23,110 nt of DNA from GCA-2723085 sp042093455. GTDB taxonomy: Bacteria > Bacteroidota > Bacteroidia > Flavobacteriales_D > Parvicellaceae. The notes beneath the pieces were generated by a model that was given only the letters and a program-made list of their open reading frames with translations, did not search any database and was not told where the DNA came from. Positions 8,476-16,237 of the stretch are shown here, one piece after another; positions within the stretch are counted from its first letter, which is position 1, and every line of letters begins with the position of its first letter. The stretch spans positions 1-23,110 of the forward strand of contig JBELEU010000014.1 of NCBI GenBank assembly GCA_042093455.1. Direction: 5' to 3'. The position numbers were made by a program, and so were the translations under genes.

Positions 8476-9573
8476 TTGGAATATATATTTTTAGTTTATG
8501 CTGTTTTTTTTGTTAGTGTAGTAATGTTCAGTCTATTGATAAATACTATACTTTTAAAATTCTCAACCACATTAGGTATTAGAGAAAATGAAAAACCTTT
8601 GATTCGTTGGAGTTCAGTTTCAAGACCCGCATTAGGTGGAATCTCATTTTATATTTCTTTCTTGATTGGGACTGCCAGTTTTGGAATATTCTTTAACAAT
8701 GATGCATTATTTAACGATGGTCAAGTCATTGGATTGCTTTTTGCAAGTTCATTGGCTTTTCTTATGGGTTTAGCAGACGATGCATACAATACTAGGCCTT
8801 TTTTAAAGTTCTTTGTGCAAATAGCCTGTGCAGGAATACTAATATTTTCAGGAAACTACAGCGCACAAGAAACTTGCTTTACAATACAATTATTTGACAA
8901 TGAAATATTAAATATTGTTTTGACTTTATTCTGGGTTATTGGAATAATGAATTCAATAAACATGTTGGACAACATGGACGGAATAACTGCTATAACCTCA
9001 CTATTTATTCTATTAACCGCCTTGGTTTTTTTGACGATTAACAAAGATTTTAAAAACTATGATTTTATAGTACTACTTGCCGTTTTTGCTTCTTTAATAG
9101 GGTTTTTATTTCACAATTGGAATCCGTCTAAAATGTTTATGGGTGATTCAGGAAGTCAATTTCTTGGTCTATTAATTGCAGCTATTGGAATAAAGTATTT
9201 TTGGAATTCGACAGATTTTATAAACGGTGAATTCATTTCATCTAAGCAGGTTATTGTGGTTCTAATTGTATTTATACTACCCATATGTGACACAACTAGT
9301 GTTGTAATTAACAGATTAGCACGAAAACAATCTCCTTTTGTTGGGGGAAAAGACCATACTACCCATCACCTATCCTATTTGGGTTTTTCTGACAGTCAAA
9401 TTGCATTTATTTATTTAGGAATTTCATCTCTTTCACTTATAATTTCAATTGCCCTCTATAGGTTTATAAATGATTGGAGTTATTGGATTGCAATTGGATT
9501 TTTCATTTATTTCTTAGGGGTTTTTACATCACTCTACATTACCACTCAACAAAACAAAGACAAAAGAAGTTAA
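8476..9573 (+). CDS. Undecaprenyl-phosphate sugar-1-phosphate transferase (WecA/MraY family)
   Basis: Polytopic inner-membrane enzyme that transfers a HexNAc-1-phosphate to undecaprenyl phosphate, the first step of lipid-linked glycan assembly. Catalytic motifs are in order: Asp pair D101-D102 before AYNTRPFLKF, NMLDNMDGITA with D165 and D168, GDSGS at 223-227, and the His motif GGKDHTTHH around 290-298. About ten hydrophobic helices cover the 365 residues. The start is a TTG at 8476, only 12 nt after the rmlC stop and in the same frame; the next in-frame ATG (8524) would cut into the first helix. Translation is probably coupled to rmlC. The sugar is not determinable; GlcNAc is the family's usual substrate. 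Confidence 0.9.
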   Translation: MEYIFLVYAVFFVSVVMFSLLINTILLKFSTTLGIRENEKPLIRWSSVSRPALGGISFYISFLIGTASFGIFFNNDALFNDGQVIGLLFASSLAFLMGLADDAYNTRPFLKFFVQIACAGILIFSGNYSAQETCFTIQLFDNEILNIVLTLFWVIGIMNSINMLDNMDGITAITSLFILLTALVFLTINKDFKNYDFIVLLAVFASLIGFLFHNWNPSKMFMGDSGSQFLGLLIAAIGIKYFWNSTDFINGEFISSKQVIVVLIVFILPICDTTSVVINRLARKQSPFVGGKDHTTHHLSYLGFSDSQIAFIYLGISSLSLIISIALYRFINDWSYWIAIGFFIYFLGVFTSLYITTQQNKDKRS

Positions 9574-9626
9574 TTCTTAATATCGCTACTTTACAAACAA
9601 AACTTTAAAATCATTTAATTGCTGTA

Positions 9627-12431
9627 ATGAAAAAACAAAGTTATATCGAAGTAATTGGAGCAAGAACACACAACCTTAAGAATATATCAGTTTCTATACC
9701 TCATCAAAAACTAATTGTTATTACAGGTTTAAGTGGAAGTGGAAAATCTTCATTGGCTTTTGACACTATTTTTGCAGAAGGTCAAAGAAGATATTTAGAA
9801 ACATACAATGCCTATGCAAGACAGTTTGTTGGAAACCTAGCTAAACCTGATGTTGATAAAATAAATGGCCTTAGTCCCGTTATTGCAATCGAACAAAAGA
9901 CCGTTTCAAAAAACCCAAGATCAACTGTAGGCACTATAACCGAAATTTATGATTATTTAAGATTGCTTTTTGCGAGAGCTTCAACAGCAATTTCACCTGA
10001 AACAGGGTTAAAAATGATCAGTTACACTCAAAAAGAGATAATTAACCTAATAAAGAAAGAACAAAACAACAACACCATTTCTCTTATTGCACCATTAGTT
10101 AAATCTAGAAAAGGTCATTATAGAGAACTATTCGAACAAGCTTTTAAACAAGGTTTTTCAAAAGTATTAATCAACAACGAACTAATTGAAATTGAGCCTG
10201 GTATGCGTTTAGATCGTTACAAAACTCATGATATTGGATTAGTAATTGATAGAATTAAAGTTAGTGAAAAAAATAGTAAACGGATTGAAGATAGCATTGC
10301 TTTAAGTCTTCATAAAGGCAAAGGTGAAATAACAATTATTAATCAATTTGAAGAAAAGAAAACCTACAGTAAATGGTTAATGTGTTCTGCTACCGGGATA
10401 ACGTTGAATGAACCAGAACCCAATATATTTTCATTCAATTCACCAAAAGGTGCATGTCAAAAATGCAATGGTCTAGCTAGTATTTACGAAGTTGAGTTCA
10501 ATAAAATCATACCAGACATTAAGAAGTCAATTAAAAAAGGAGGCATTGAACCATTGGGGAAATTTGAAAAAAATTGGACTTTCAAGCAAATTGAAACTCT
10601 TCTTAAATTCAATGGCTTCAATTTAGACACTCCAATTAAAGAAATTGAAGAAACGTGTTTGCAAAAAATACTATACGGAACAACTGAATTTTTAAAAGTA
10701 CTTGGCGACAATGGAGTTCATGATGTTTTAAATGGGTTTGAAGGTGTAGTCAATTTCATATCCAGACATCATAAAGAAGGAGGTAATAAAATCAAACGAT
10801 GGGCATCTAGCTATATGAATAAAAAAGTATGTCCTGAATGTAATGGCTCAAGATTAAGTAATAAAAGCAATTGGTATAAGGTTGGGGACACCAGCATTAA
10901 TGAACTCACTAAAATGGAGATAAATGAACTCCAATTGTGGGTTCAAAATATTCATAAAAAATTAAATAAAAACCAACAGCTTATTGCAAAAGATTTATTA
11001 AAAGAATTATCCAATAGAATTGGATTTTTAATCAATGTTGGACTGGATTATCTATCTCTAAACCTTCCTGCAGCTACACTATCTGGAGGAGAAGCACAAA
11101 GAATTCGTCTAGCCTCTCAAATTGGTTCTGAACTAACTGGAGTTCTTTATATTTTAGATGAACCTTCAATAGGGCTTCATCAAAGAGACAATTACCGCTT
11201 AATTAATTCACTTAAGAAATTACGAAACAAAGGAAACACAATTATTGTTGTTGAACACGATAAAGACATCATGAATGAAGCCGATGAAGTGATTGACATA
11301 GGTCCTGGTGCAGGCGTATTAGGCGGTGAGATAATTGCTCAAAATTCTCCAAAAAAATTAGATCCTAACAAATCTGTGACAGCAAAATATCTACTAAACA
11401 ATAGTGGAATAAAAAACAAAATAAGACCCTACAATCTAAAAACATCTATTTCAATTGAAGGAGCAACTGGAAATAATCTCAAAGGAGTTTCAGCTACTTT
11501 TCCATTGAATTGTTTTACATGCATTACTGGAGTTTCTGGGAGTGGAAAATCAACTTTAGTTAACGAAACACTCTTCCCTATATTAAACAAGCATATTTAC
11601 AAGGCAGTAAAAACTCCATTAGACTACAAAAAAATTAAGGGATTAGAATTTATAGATAAAGTCATTGGTATAAACCAGTCTCCAATTGGACGAACACCTA
11701 GATCTAATCCTGCAACGTACACAGGTATTTTTAATTTGATTCGGGATTTATTTGCTCAGTTAACCGAATCTAAAATTAGAGGCTATAAACCAGGTAGGTT
11801 TTCATTCAACGTTAAAGGGGGAAGATGTGAAACATGTTCTGGTGCTGGAATGAAATTAATAGAAATGAATTTTCTTCCTGATGTGTATGTAAAATGTGAT
11901 CAATGCAACGGTAAAAGATACAATCGAGAAACTCTGGAAGTAAAGTTCAAAGGAAAATCAATAAATGATGTTCTTAATTTAACAGTTTCTGAAGCGACTG
12001 TGTTTTTCAAAGAGGTTTCATTTATATATGACAAAATAAAAGTTCTTGAAGACGTTGGTTTGGGCTACGTTCACCTTGGACAATCTTCTACAACTCTTTC
12101 TGGTGGAGAGGCACAGCGAATTAAACTAGCTACTGAACTATCTAAAAAAGAAACAGGGAATACATTTTATATTCTTGATGAACCAACTACTGGATTACAT
12201 CATGAAGATATTAATTTACTTTTATCTGTATTAAATCAACTTGTTGATAACGGTAATACAGTCCTAGTAATTGAACACAATATGGATGTCATCAAAAATG
12301 CCGACTATATTATCGATATGGGGCCCGATGGAGGAAAAAATGGTGGACAAGTTATTTTCCAAGGAACTCCTAAAGATCTATTAAAAAATAACAATAGCCA
12401 TACAGGAAAATTCTTAGCTTTAGAGAAGTAA
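9627..12431 (+). CDS. uvrA: Excinuclease ABC subunit A
   Basis: DNA-damage recognition ATPase of nucleotide excision repair, working with UvrB and UvrC. There are two ABC modules: Walker A GLSGSGKSS at 34-42 and GVSGSGKST at 635-643, each paired with an LSGGEAQRI signature and an ILDEP Walker B. The second zinc finger is intact (C734, C737, C757, C760), and CPEC lies at 402-405. The first zinc-finger site is incomplete: C253, T256, C277, C280, so one ligand is replaced by threonine. The length, 934 aa, is normal. It follows the polysaccharide block after 53 nt and is followed 19 nt later by the LOG-family gene, with which it may share a transcript. No SOS-box-like site was recognised upstream. 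Confidence 0.96.
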   Translation: MKKQSYIEVIGARTHNLKNISVSIPHQKLIVITGLSGSGKSSLAFDTIFAEGQRRYLETYNAYARQFVGNLAKPDVDKINGLSPVIAIEQKTVSKNPRSTVGTITEIYDYLRLLFARASTAISPETGLKMISYTQKEIINLIKKEQNNNTISLIAPLVKSRKGHYRELFEQAFKQGFSKVLINNELIEIEPGMRLDRYKTHDIGLVIDRIKVSEKNSKRIEDSIALSLHKGKGEITIINQFEEKKTYSKWLMCSATGITLNEPEPNIFSFNSPKGACQKCNGLASIYEVEFNKIIPDIKKSIKKGGIEPLGKFEKNWTFKQIETLLKFNGFNLDTPIKEIEETCLQKILYGTTEFLKVLGDNGVHDVLNGFEGVVNFISRHHKEGGNKIKRWASSYMNKKVCPECNGSRLSNKSNWYKVGDTSINELTKMEINELQLWVQNIHKKLNKNQQLIAKDLLKELSNRIGFLINVGLDYLSLNLPAATLSGGEAQRIRLASQIGSELTGVLYILDEPSIGLHQRDNYRLINSLKKLRNKGNTIIVVEHDKDIMNEADEVIDIGPGAGVLGGEIIAQNSPKKLDPNKSVTAKYLLNNSGIKNKIRPYNLKTSISIEGATGNNLKGVSATFPLNCFTCITGVSGSGKSTLVNETLFPILNKHIYKAVKTPLDYKKIKGLEFIDKVIGINQSPIGRTPRSNPATYTGIFNLIRDLFAQLTESKIRGYKPGRFSFNVKGGRCETCSGAGMKLIEMNFLPDVYVKCDQCNGKRYNRETLEVKFKGKSINDVLNLTVSEATVFFKEVSFIYDKIKVLEDVGLGYVHLGQSSTTLSGGEAQRIKLATELSKKETGNTFYILDEPTTGLHHEDINLLLSVLNQLVDNGNTVLVIEHNMDVIKNADYIIDMGPDGGKNGGQVIFQGTPKDLLKNNNSHTGKFLALEK

Positions 12432-12450
12432 CCTCTAAATTTTAAGTTTT

Positions 12451-13137
12451 ATGAGTAAAGAAGAGATGAAAAATTGGAACAACATCAAGACCAATGACAG
12501 TTGGGCAGTCTTTAAAATCATGTCTGAATTTGTAGAAGGATTTGAACGACTTGCTAAAATAGGCCCATGTGTTTCTATTTTTGGATCAGCTAGAACAAGT
12601 CCTGAAAATAAATACTACATAATGGCTGAAGAACTAGCCTTTCAACTTACTAAAAACAAATATGGAGTTATTACTGGTGGAGGGCCAGGCATAATGGAAG
12701 CAGGAAATAAAGGGGCAAAAAGAGGAGGCGGAAAATCTGTTGGACTAAATATTGAACTACCATTTGAACAGGTTTCTAATGATTATATAGATAATGATAA
12801 ATGCATCAATTTTGACTATTTTTTTGTAAGAAAAGTCATGTTCATTAAATATGCTCAAGGCTTTGTTGTTCTTCCAGGTGGTTATGGAACATTAGATGAA
12901 ATGTTTGAAGCATTGACTCTCATACAAACAGAAAAATCAGGGAAGTTCCCTGTCATATTAGTAGGAAAAGATTTCTGGAGTGGTTTAATAGAGTGGATTA
13001 AAAATACATTATTAAAAGAAGAAAATAATATAAGCCCTGAAGATTTAGATTTAATCACAATTGTTGATTCCCCTGAAGAAGCAGTAGATTGTATCAATAA
13101 TTTTTATAAAAAATACCATCTAAAACCAAATTTTTAA
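12451..13137 (+). CDS. LOG-family protein (TIGR00730 type nucleotide phosphoribohydrolase)
   Basis: Rossmann-fold protein of the family once annotated as lysine decarboxylase; characterised members hydrolyse nucleoside 5'-monophosphates (cytokinin-activating enzymes) or act as pyrimidine/purine nucleosidases. Signature motifs are GGGPGIMEA at 76-84 and PGGYGTLDE at 142-150, the second carrying the catalytic glutamate. FGSARTSPENKYY near residue 45 is also typical. The 228-residue length fits the standard group. It starts 19 nt after uvrA on the same strand; this arrangement may be simple cotranscription rather than a functional link. The physiological substrate cannot be read from the sequence. 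Confidence 0.9.
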   Translation: MSKEEMKNWNNIKTNDSWAVFKIMSEFVEGFERLAKIGPCVSIFGSARTSPENKYYIMAEELAFQLTKNKYGVITGGGPGIMEAGNKGAKRGGGKSVGLNIELPFEQVSNDYIDNDKCINFDYFFVRKVMFIKYAQGFVVLPGGYGTLDEMFEALTLIQTEKSGKFPVILVGKDFWSGLIEWIKNTLLKEENNISPEDLDLITIVDSPEEAVDCINNFYKKYHLKPNF

Positions 13138-13147
13138 GTATTCTGCA

Positions 13148-13155
13148 TACCTTTA
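13148..13155 (+). promoter_or_regulatory. Possible -7 element of the barrel/TSP3 gene
   Basis: TACCTTTA differs from TAnnTTTG only in the last base and lies 19 nt upstream of the ATG at 13175. I do not see a clear TTG at the right distance upstream, so this is tentative. Confidence 0.35.
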
Positions 13156-13174
13156 TATTATCATTTAAATTATA

Positions 13175-14324
13175 ATGAAAAAAATAATATTATTAGCTGT
13201 TTTTATTTCTTCTACTTTTTTTGGGGTTTCTCAGGAAAGTGATTCCATGTCACCAGAAATTTTCACTATTGGAATTGGCACACAATTGAATAGTTTTTTC
13301 GGTGATATTAAAAATCAAAAAACATCCAGTGCATTTACCAATAGTAGAGCAGCATGGTCCATTGATATTGAGAAAAGACTTTCAAAAATATTTGGAATTC
13401 AGTTAGAGTACGTTAACGGAAAATTATCTGACAATTACAGATCTATCCACCTTAATGAAAATAAAAATTTTGAATCTTCATTTCACAAAATAGGAACAAA
13501 TATTATTTTAAATTTTGACAACTATTTAGAAAACAAGGGGAACTTCTCCCCTTATGTTGCTTTTGGAGCTGGTTTGTTTTCATTTAACTCTAAAGGCGAC
13601 TTAAGACAAAAACGGAAATCCATATGATTCAGCTTCTATATTTTACAGAGATTACAGCTACGAAACTGTACTTGAAAACGATACTATAGAATACAAAAAT
13701 TCTACATTAACTGCACCAATAACATTTGGATTTAAATGGAAAGAGAGTAGATACCTTCAAGGAAGAATATACGCTTCTTATGACTTTATATTTTCAGACT
13801 GGGTAGATAATCTAAAATTAAACGACAATAACGATCATTATTTAAGCTTAGGATTCACTTTCAACTATGCAATTCATCGTAAAAACAATACCAAAAAAGA
13901 AAAACTAGATATAGATTGGTACAAATTTGACCACACCGATGAAGATAAAGATGGAGTAATCGACATCAATGACAAATGCCATCATACTGGAAAAAACATT
14001 GAAGTAGATATAGTAGGATGTCCACTTGACACTGATAAAGATGGTGTTCCAGATCATTTAGATTTAGAACCCAAAACAAAAAATATTTCACATGTTGATG
14101 AGTTTGGTAGAGAATTAACAGATAGTTTAATTTTCGAAAGGCTGCATCATGAAGATTCAATAGAAATTGAAAAGAATCAAATGTTTTCAGATACTACAGA
14201 AAATGATGAAATGAATTTTCACTATCAACACATGAATCCAAGTCCAAGAAACTCAGTTATATTATCAAAAAAATTGGAATTTAAATTCTGGGCTATAAAA
14301 CCCGAAAATTTACTAAATGTATAA
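13175..14324 (+). pseudogene. Outer-membrane beta-barrel-like protein with TSP3 repeats, reading frame broken once
   Basis: The first part (13175-13627) encodes a signal peptide ending near GVSQ and about 130 residues of alternating barrel-type strands (FTIGIGTQLNSFFGDI, FSPYVAFGAGLFSF), then meets a TGA. In the +1 frame the sequence is open from 13605 to the TAA at 14322-14324 and continues the protein with further barrel-like strands, then two Asp-rich calcium-binding thrombospondin type-3 units (DEDKDGVIDINDKC and DTDKDGVPDHLD), then about 85 charged residues. A TAA in the +1 frame at 13602-13604 confines the break to 13605-13624, which contains an A5 run. The cause may be one extra base, loss of two bases, a sequencing error or true decay. 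If repaired the product is about 383 residues. No OmpA-like peptidoglycan-binding domain follows the TSP3 units. Its specific role is unknown. Confidence 0.75.
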
Positions 14325-14432
14325 TTTAGAATTAAATTGATTTAATCATTTCGCTACTAACCACCCTTACATTTTCAACAATTTTACACCTTTATCAACA
14401 TTTTCATATTGAAAATTAGGATTTAGGTCCTG
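14325..14432 (+). other. Intergenic stretch with small repeats
   Basis: This AT-rich spacer holds an AT-only palindrome, ATTAAAT-TG-ATTTAAT (14331-14346), just after the barrel gene. It also has two direct copies of ACATTTTCA, at 14369-14377 and 14398-14406. The second copy is half of an inverted repeat, ATTTTCA-TAT-TGAAAAT (14400-14416). These could be a weak terminator or upstream regulatory sites; nothing decides between them. Confidence 0.4.
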
Positions 14433-14462
14433 TTGATATAGTTGCTCTCAAAATTAGATTTG
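14433..14462 (+). promoter_or_regulatory. Promoter of the duplicated-domain SPOR protein
   Basis: TTG at 14433-14435, 19 nt, TAGATTTG at 14455-14462: a full match to the Bacteroidota consensus with normal spacing. The predicted transcript starts about 14467-14470, leaving a leader of about 15 nt before the ATG at 14484. Confidence 0.7.
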
Positions 14463-14479
14463 TAGAACAGACAAATCTA
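14455..14479. promoter_or_regulatory. Perfect 9-bp inverted repeat covering the -7 element and start site
   Basis: TAGATTTGT (14455-14463), spacer AGAACAG, ACAAATCTA (14471-14479). The left arm is the -7 element itself and the spacer covers the expected transcription start. A protein bound here would block the promoter; alternatively the right arm alone lies in the leader RNA. I infer a possible operator; the regulator is unknown. Confidence 0.5.
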
Positions 14480-14483
14480 TTTT

Positions 14484-15860
14484 ATGATCAAATCCATACT
14501 AATAATAATTAACCTATCAGCTATAATGCTATTTTCAATATTTAATATTGAAGACATTGTTATTACACATGACGGCCCAAAAACGTTAGCTATTGGGGAA
14601 ACATCTGAGGTGAAAATTATTATTAATAAAATGGACTTTTCAGGTCCAGGAAGATTAAAATTAAATTTGGAACAAGCTAAAGGAATTAAAATTTCAGAAA
14701 AAGAAAATGACGGTGCATCATTTACCTTCACTGACAATGAAGGATTGTATATATGGTATGATTTACCAAGTTCAAAAAATATTGAAATAACATATCTCGT
14801 AACCACTACAAACGAGACAAAAGGAATGAAAAAAATAAGTGGTACATTTTCATTCATCAACGACAATGAAAGAAAGCAAATAGAAATAAAAAGTTACATC
14901 TTTGAAATTGCTGAAAAAGAAGAAATAGTTCAAGCTCCCCCAACTGTAAAATCAGTAAGAACTATTGAAAAAAATGACAACCATTATGTTGTAAAAATTC
15001 ATACAACTAAAGGTAAACACAAAGGATTTGCACGTATTAAAGATAAATTACCACTCAATTATACAGCGGAAGCAATTGAGACAGATGGGGCAGTATTTAA
15101 AAACATTGATGGTTCTGCAAAATTCATATGGTCTGATCTTGCAGAAGAATTAGAGAGTTTTACTGTATCTTATAAATTAAAACACATAAACAACTTAGAT
15201 ACTTCTTTCAGTATTAATGGTGAATATGCTTCAGAACATCTTATTGAAGAAGGTTATACAGCAGGAATAGAAATACCGGTGAGTTACTATATAAAAGATT
15301 CAGAAAACTTCGCATATAATACTTTAGAAAACGACACTACTAAAGCTGAAAAAGAAAAAATAATATTAGACGAAATTGTATTAAATGACAGCATTGAAAA
15401 AGAAATTTCAGAACCTGATGTTGCAATAATTCAAGAAGAAAAAGAGGAAGAGGCAATTCAACAGATGGAGCCAGAACCTGATGTCTCTATAATAGAGGAA
15501 GAAGAAAGTACAGAAACAGCATCAATTGATGAGAAAATTCTCATTGACAATACAATAAGCACAGAGAAAGTAAATACTCAGATTAATTATAAAGTTCAAA
15601 TATTAGCTGCACACAGAATAGCAGGAAAAGAATATTTTGCCAAATCATTTAAATTCAATGACAAATTTGACTTAGAAAACCACGAAGGATGGGTGAAATA
15701 CACAACAGGAAATTTCAATCAATACAAAGGGGCAAGAGATAAAAGAAATAATTTATCTAACCATAATTTTCCAGGACCATTTGTTACCGCATATAACAAT
15801 GGTGTAAGAGTTACTGTACAGGAAGCATTGATTGTTTCAAAACAATCGTGGATTCAATAA
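14484..15860 (+). CDS. Envelope protein with duplicated Ig-like domain and C-terminal SPOR-like domain
   Basis: I do not recognise a named family for the whole protein. Residues about 4-19 are hydrophobic, a signal peptide or anchor, so export is likely. Two related segments follow with a period of about 125 residues: GPGRLKL at 54, DGASF at 76 and IWYDL at 90 line up with GFARIKD at 181, DGAVF at 201 and IWSDL at 215. An acidic, Glu-rich linker (about 285-365) contains a repeated EPDVxII element at 310 and 331. The C-terminal 90 residues (from Y369) resemble the SPOR-like domain of Bacteroidota proteins: YKVQILAA, YTTGNFNQY, ARDKRNNL, FPGPFVTAYNNG. SPOR domains bind denuded peptidoglycan glycans, so cell-wall attachment is a reasonable inference. 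It is monocistronic, with its own promoter and a hairpin just downstream. Confidence 0.7.
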   Translation: MIKSILIIINLSAIMLFSIFNIEDIVITHDGPKTLAIGETSEVKIIINKMDFSGPGRLKLNLEQAKGIKISEKENDGASFTFTDNEGLYIWYDLPSSKNIEITYLVTTTNETKGMKKISGTFSFINDNERKQIEIKSYIFEIAEKEEIVQAPPTVKSVRTIEKNDNHYVVKIHTTKGKHKGFARIKDKLPLNYTAEAIETDGAVFKNIDGSAKFIWSDLAEELESFTVSYKLKHINNLDTSFSINGEYASEHLIEEGYTAGIEIPVSYYIKDSENFAYNTLENDTTKAEKEKIILDEIVLNDSIEKEISEPDVAIIQEEKEEEAIQQMEPEPDVSIIEEEESTETASIDEKILIDNTISTEKVNTQINYKVQILAAHRIAGKEYFAKSFKFNDKFDLENHEGWVKYTTGNFNQYKGARDKRNNLSNHNFPGPFVTAYNNGVRVTVQEALIVSKQSWIQ

Positions 15861-15872
15861 AAAGTTTTGATC

Positions 15873-15898
15873 AAAAAAAATCCCCAAATTGGGGATTT
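15873..15898 (-). terminator. Rho-independent terminator of rpmH, possibly bidirectional
   Basis: AAATCCCC (15878-15885) and GGGGATTT (15891-15898) form an 8-bp stem around AAATT; the inner AA/TT can extend it. On the minus strand the stem is followed by a run of T residues (the A-run at 15873-15880), which makes it a good terminator for rpmH, 25 nt after its stop. On the plus strand it follows the SPOR gene's stop by about 20 nt, but the downstream tract is only TTTAAATATT. Confidence 0.8.
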
Positions 15899-15922
15899 AA
15901 ATATTATATCGATTAAGACATC

Positions 15923-16084
15923 CTATCTTTTATGTCTAGCTTCATCAGAAACAGAAACTCTTTTTCTACCTTTTCTTCTTCGAGCATTGAGTATCTTTCT
16001 ACCATTTTTAGTAGCCATCCTTGATCTAAACCCGTGCTTGTTTTTTCTTTTTCTATTAGATGGTTGAAATGTTCTTTTACTCAT
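15923..16084 (-). CDS. rpmH: 50S ribosomal protein bL34
   Basis: A 53-residue, extremely basic protein beginning MSKRTFQPSNRKRKNKHGFR and containing SRMATKNGRKILNARRRKGR, an unmistakable bL34. It is a structural component of the large ribosomal subunit. It starts at the ATG complementary to 16082-16084 and ends with TAG at 15923-15925. It has its own promoter upstream and a strong hairpin-T-run downstream, so it is transcribed alone. The usual rpmH neighbours dnaA and rnpA are absent. A plus-strand open frame over the same DNA (15867-16067) is only its shadow. Confidence 0.97.
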   Translation of the reverse strand: MSKRTFQPSNRKRKNKHGFRSRMATKNGRKILNARRRKGRKRVSVSDEARHKR

Positions 16085-16107
16085 AGCTTTAATTTTATTT
16101 GAGTTTG

Positions 16108-16136
16108 CAAAAATATACCTTTTTTAATTTTATCAA
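16108..16136 (-). promoter_or_regulatory. rpmH promoter
   Basis: Read on the minus strand: TTG (complement of 16134-16136), 18 nt, TATTTTTG (complement of 16108-16115), a full TTG/TAnnTTTG match. The -7 element ends 23 nt before the rpmH start codon, leaving a normal short leader. Confidence 0.7.
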
Positions 16137-16207
16137 AAATTCTTATGCAAATAATTACTCAAAAATGCATTATTAGTTACTTTTCAGTGTTAACTAAGTA
16201 AAAAATA

Positions 16208-16215
16208 TACATTTA
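16208..16215 (+). promoter_or_regulatory. Possible -7 element of the ABC exporter gene
   Basis: TACATTTA is one base from TAnnTTTG and ends 22 nt before the ATG at 16238. No convincing TTG was found at the expected upstream distance, so it is a weak call. Confidence 0.35.
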
Positions 16216-16237
16216 CAAACTAATTTTTACAACCAAA

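Noticed and set aside
8461..8478. Possible RmlC-transferase fusion by readthrough, because both genes share one frame
   Set aside because: The single TAA between them is a normal stop, both proteins are complete at their family lengths, and a membrane helix start follows directly.
12451..13137. Lysine decarboxylase annotation of the LOG-family protein
   Set aside because: The PGGYGTLDE/GGGPGIMEA motifs define the phosphoribohydrolase-type family; the decarboxylase name is an old misannotation.
14331..14346. AT-only palindrome after the barrel gene as a terminator
   Set aside because: A 7-bp stem of A-T pairs alone with a 2-nt loop would be very unstable as RNA, and such palindromes are frequent in AT-rich DNA.
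14477..14866. 129-codon minus-strand open frame opposite the SPOR protein
   Set aside because: It covers the start and promoter side of the supported plus-strand gene; its product shows no recognisable features.
15867..16067. Plus-strand 66-codon open frame starting MIKKNPQIG
   Set aside because: It is antisense to rpmH and begins inside the terminator hairpin; its leucine-rich product is the mirror of the basic bL34 coding sequence.
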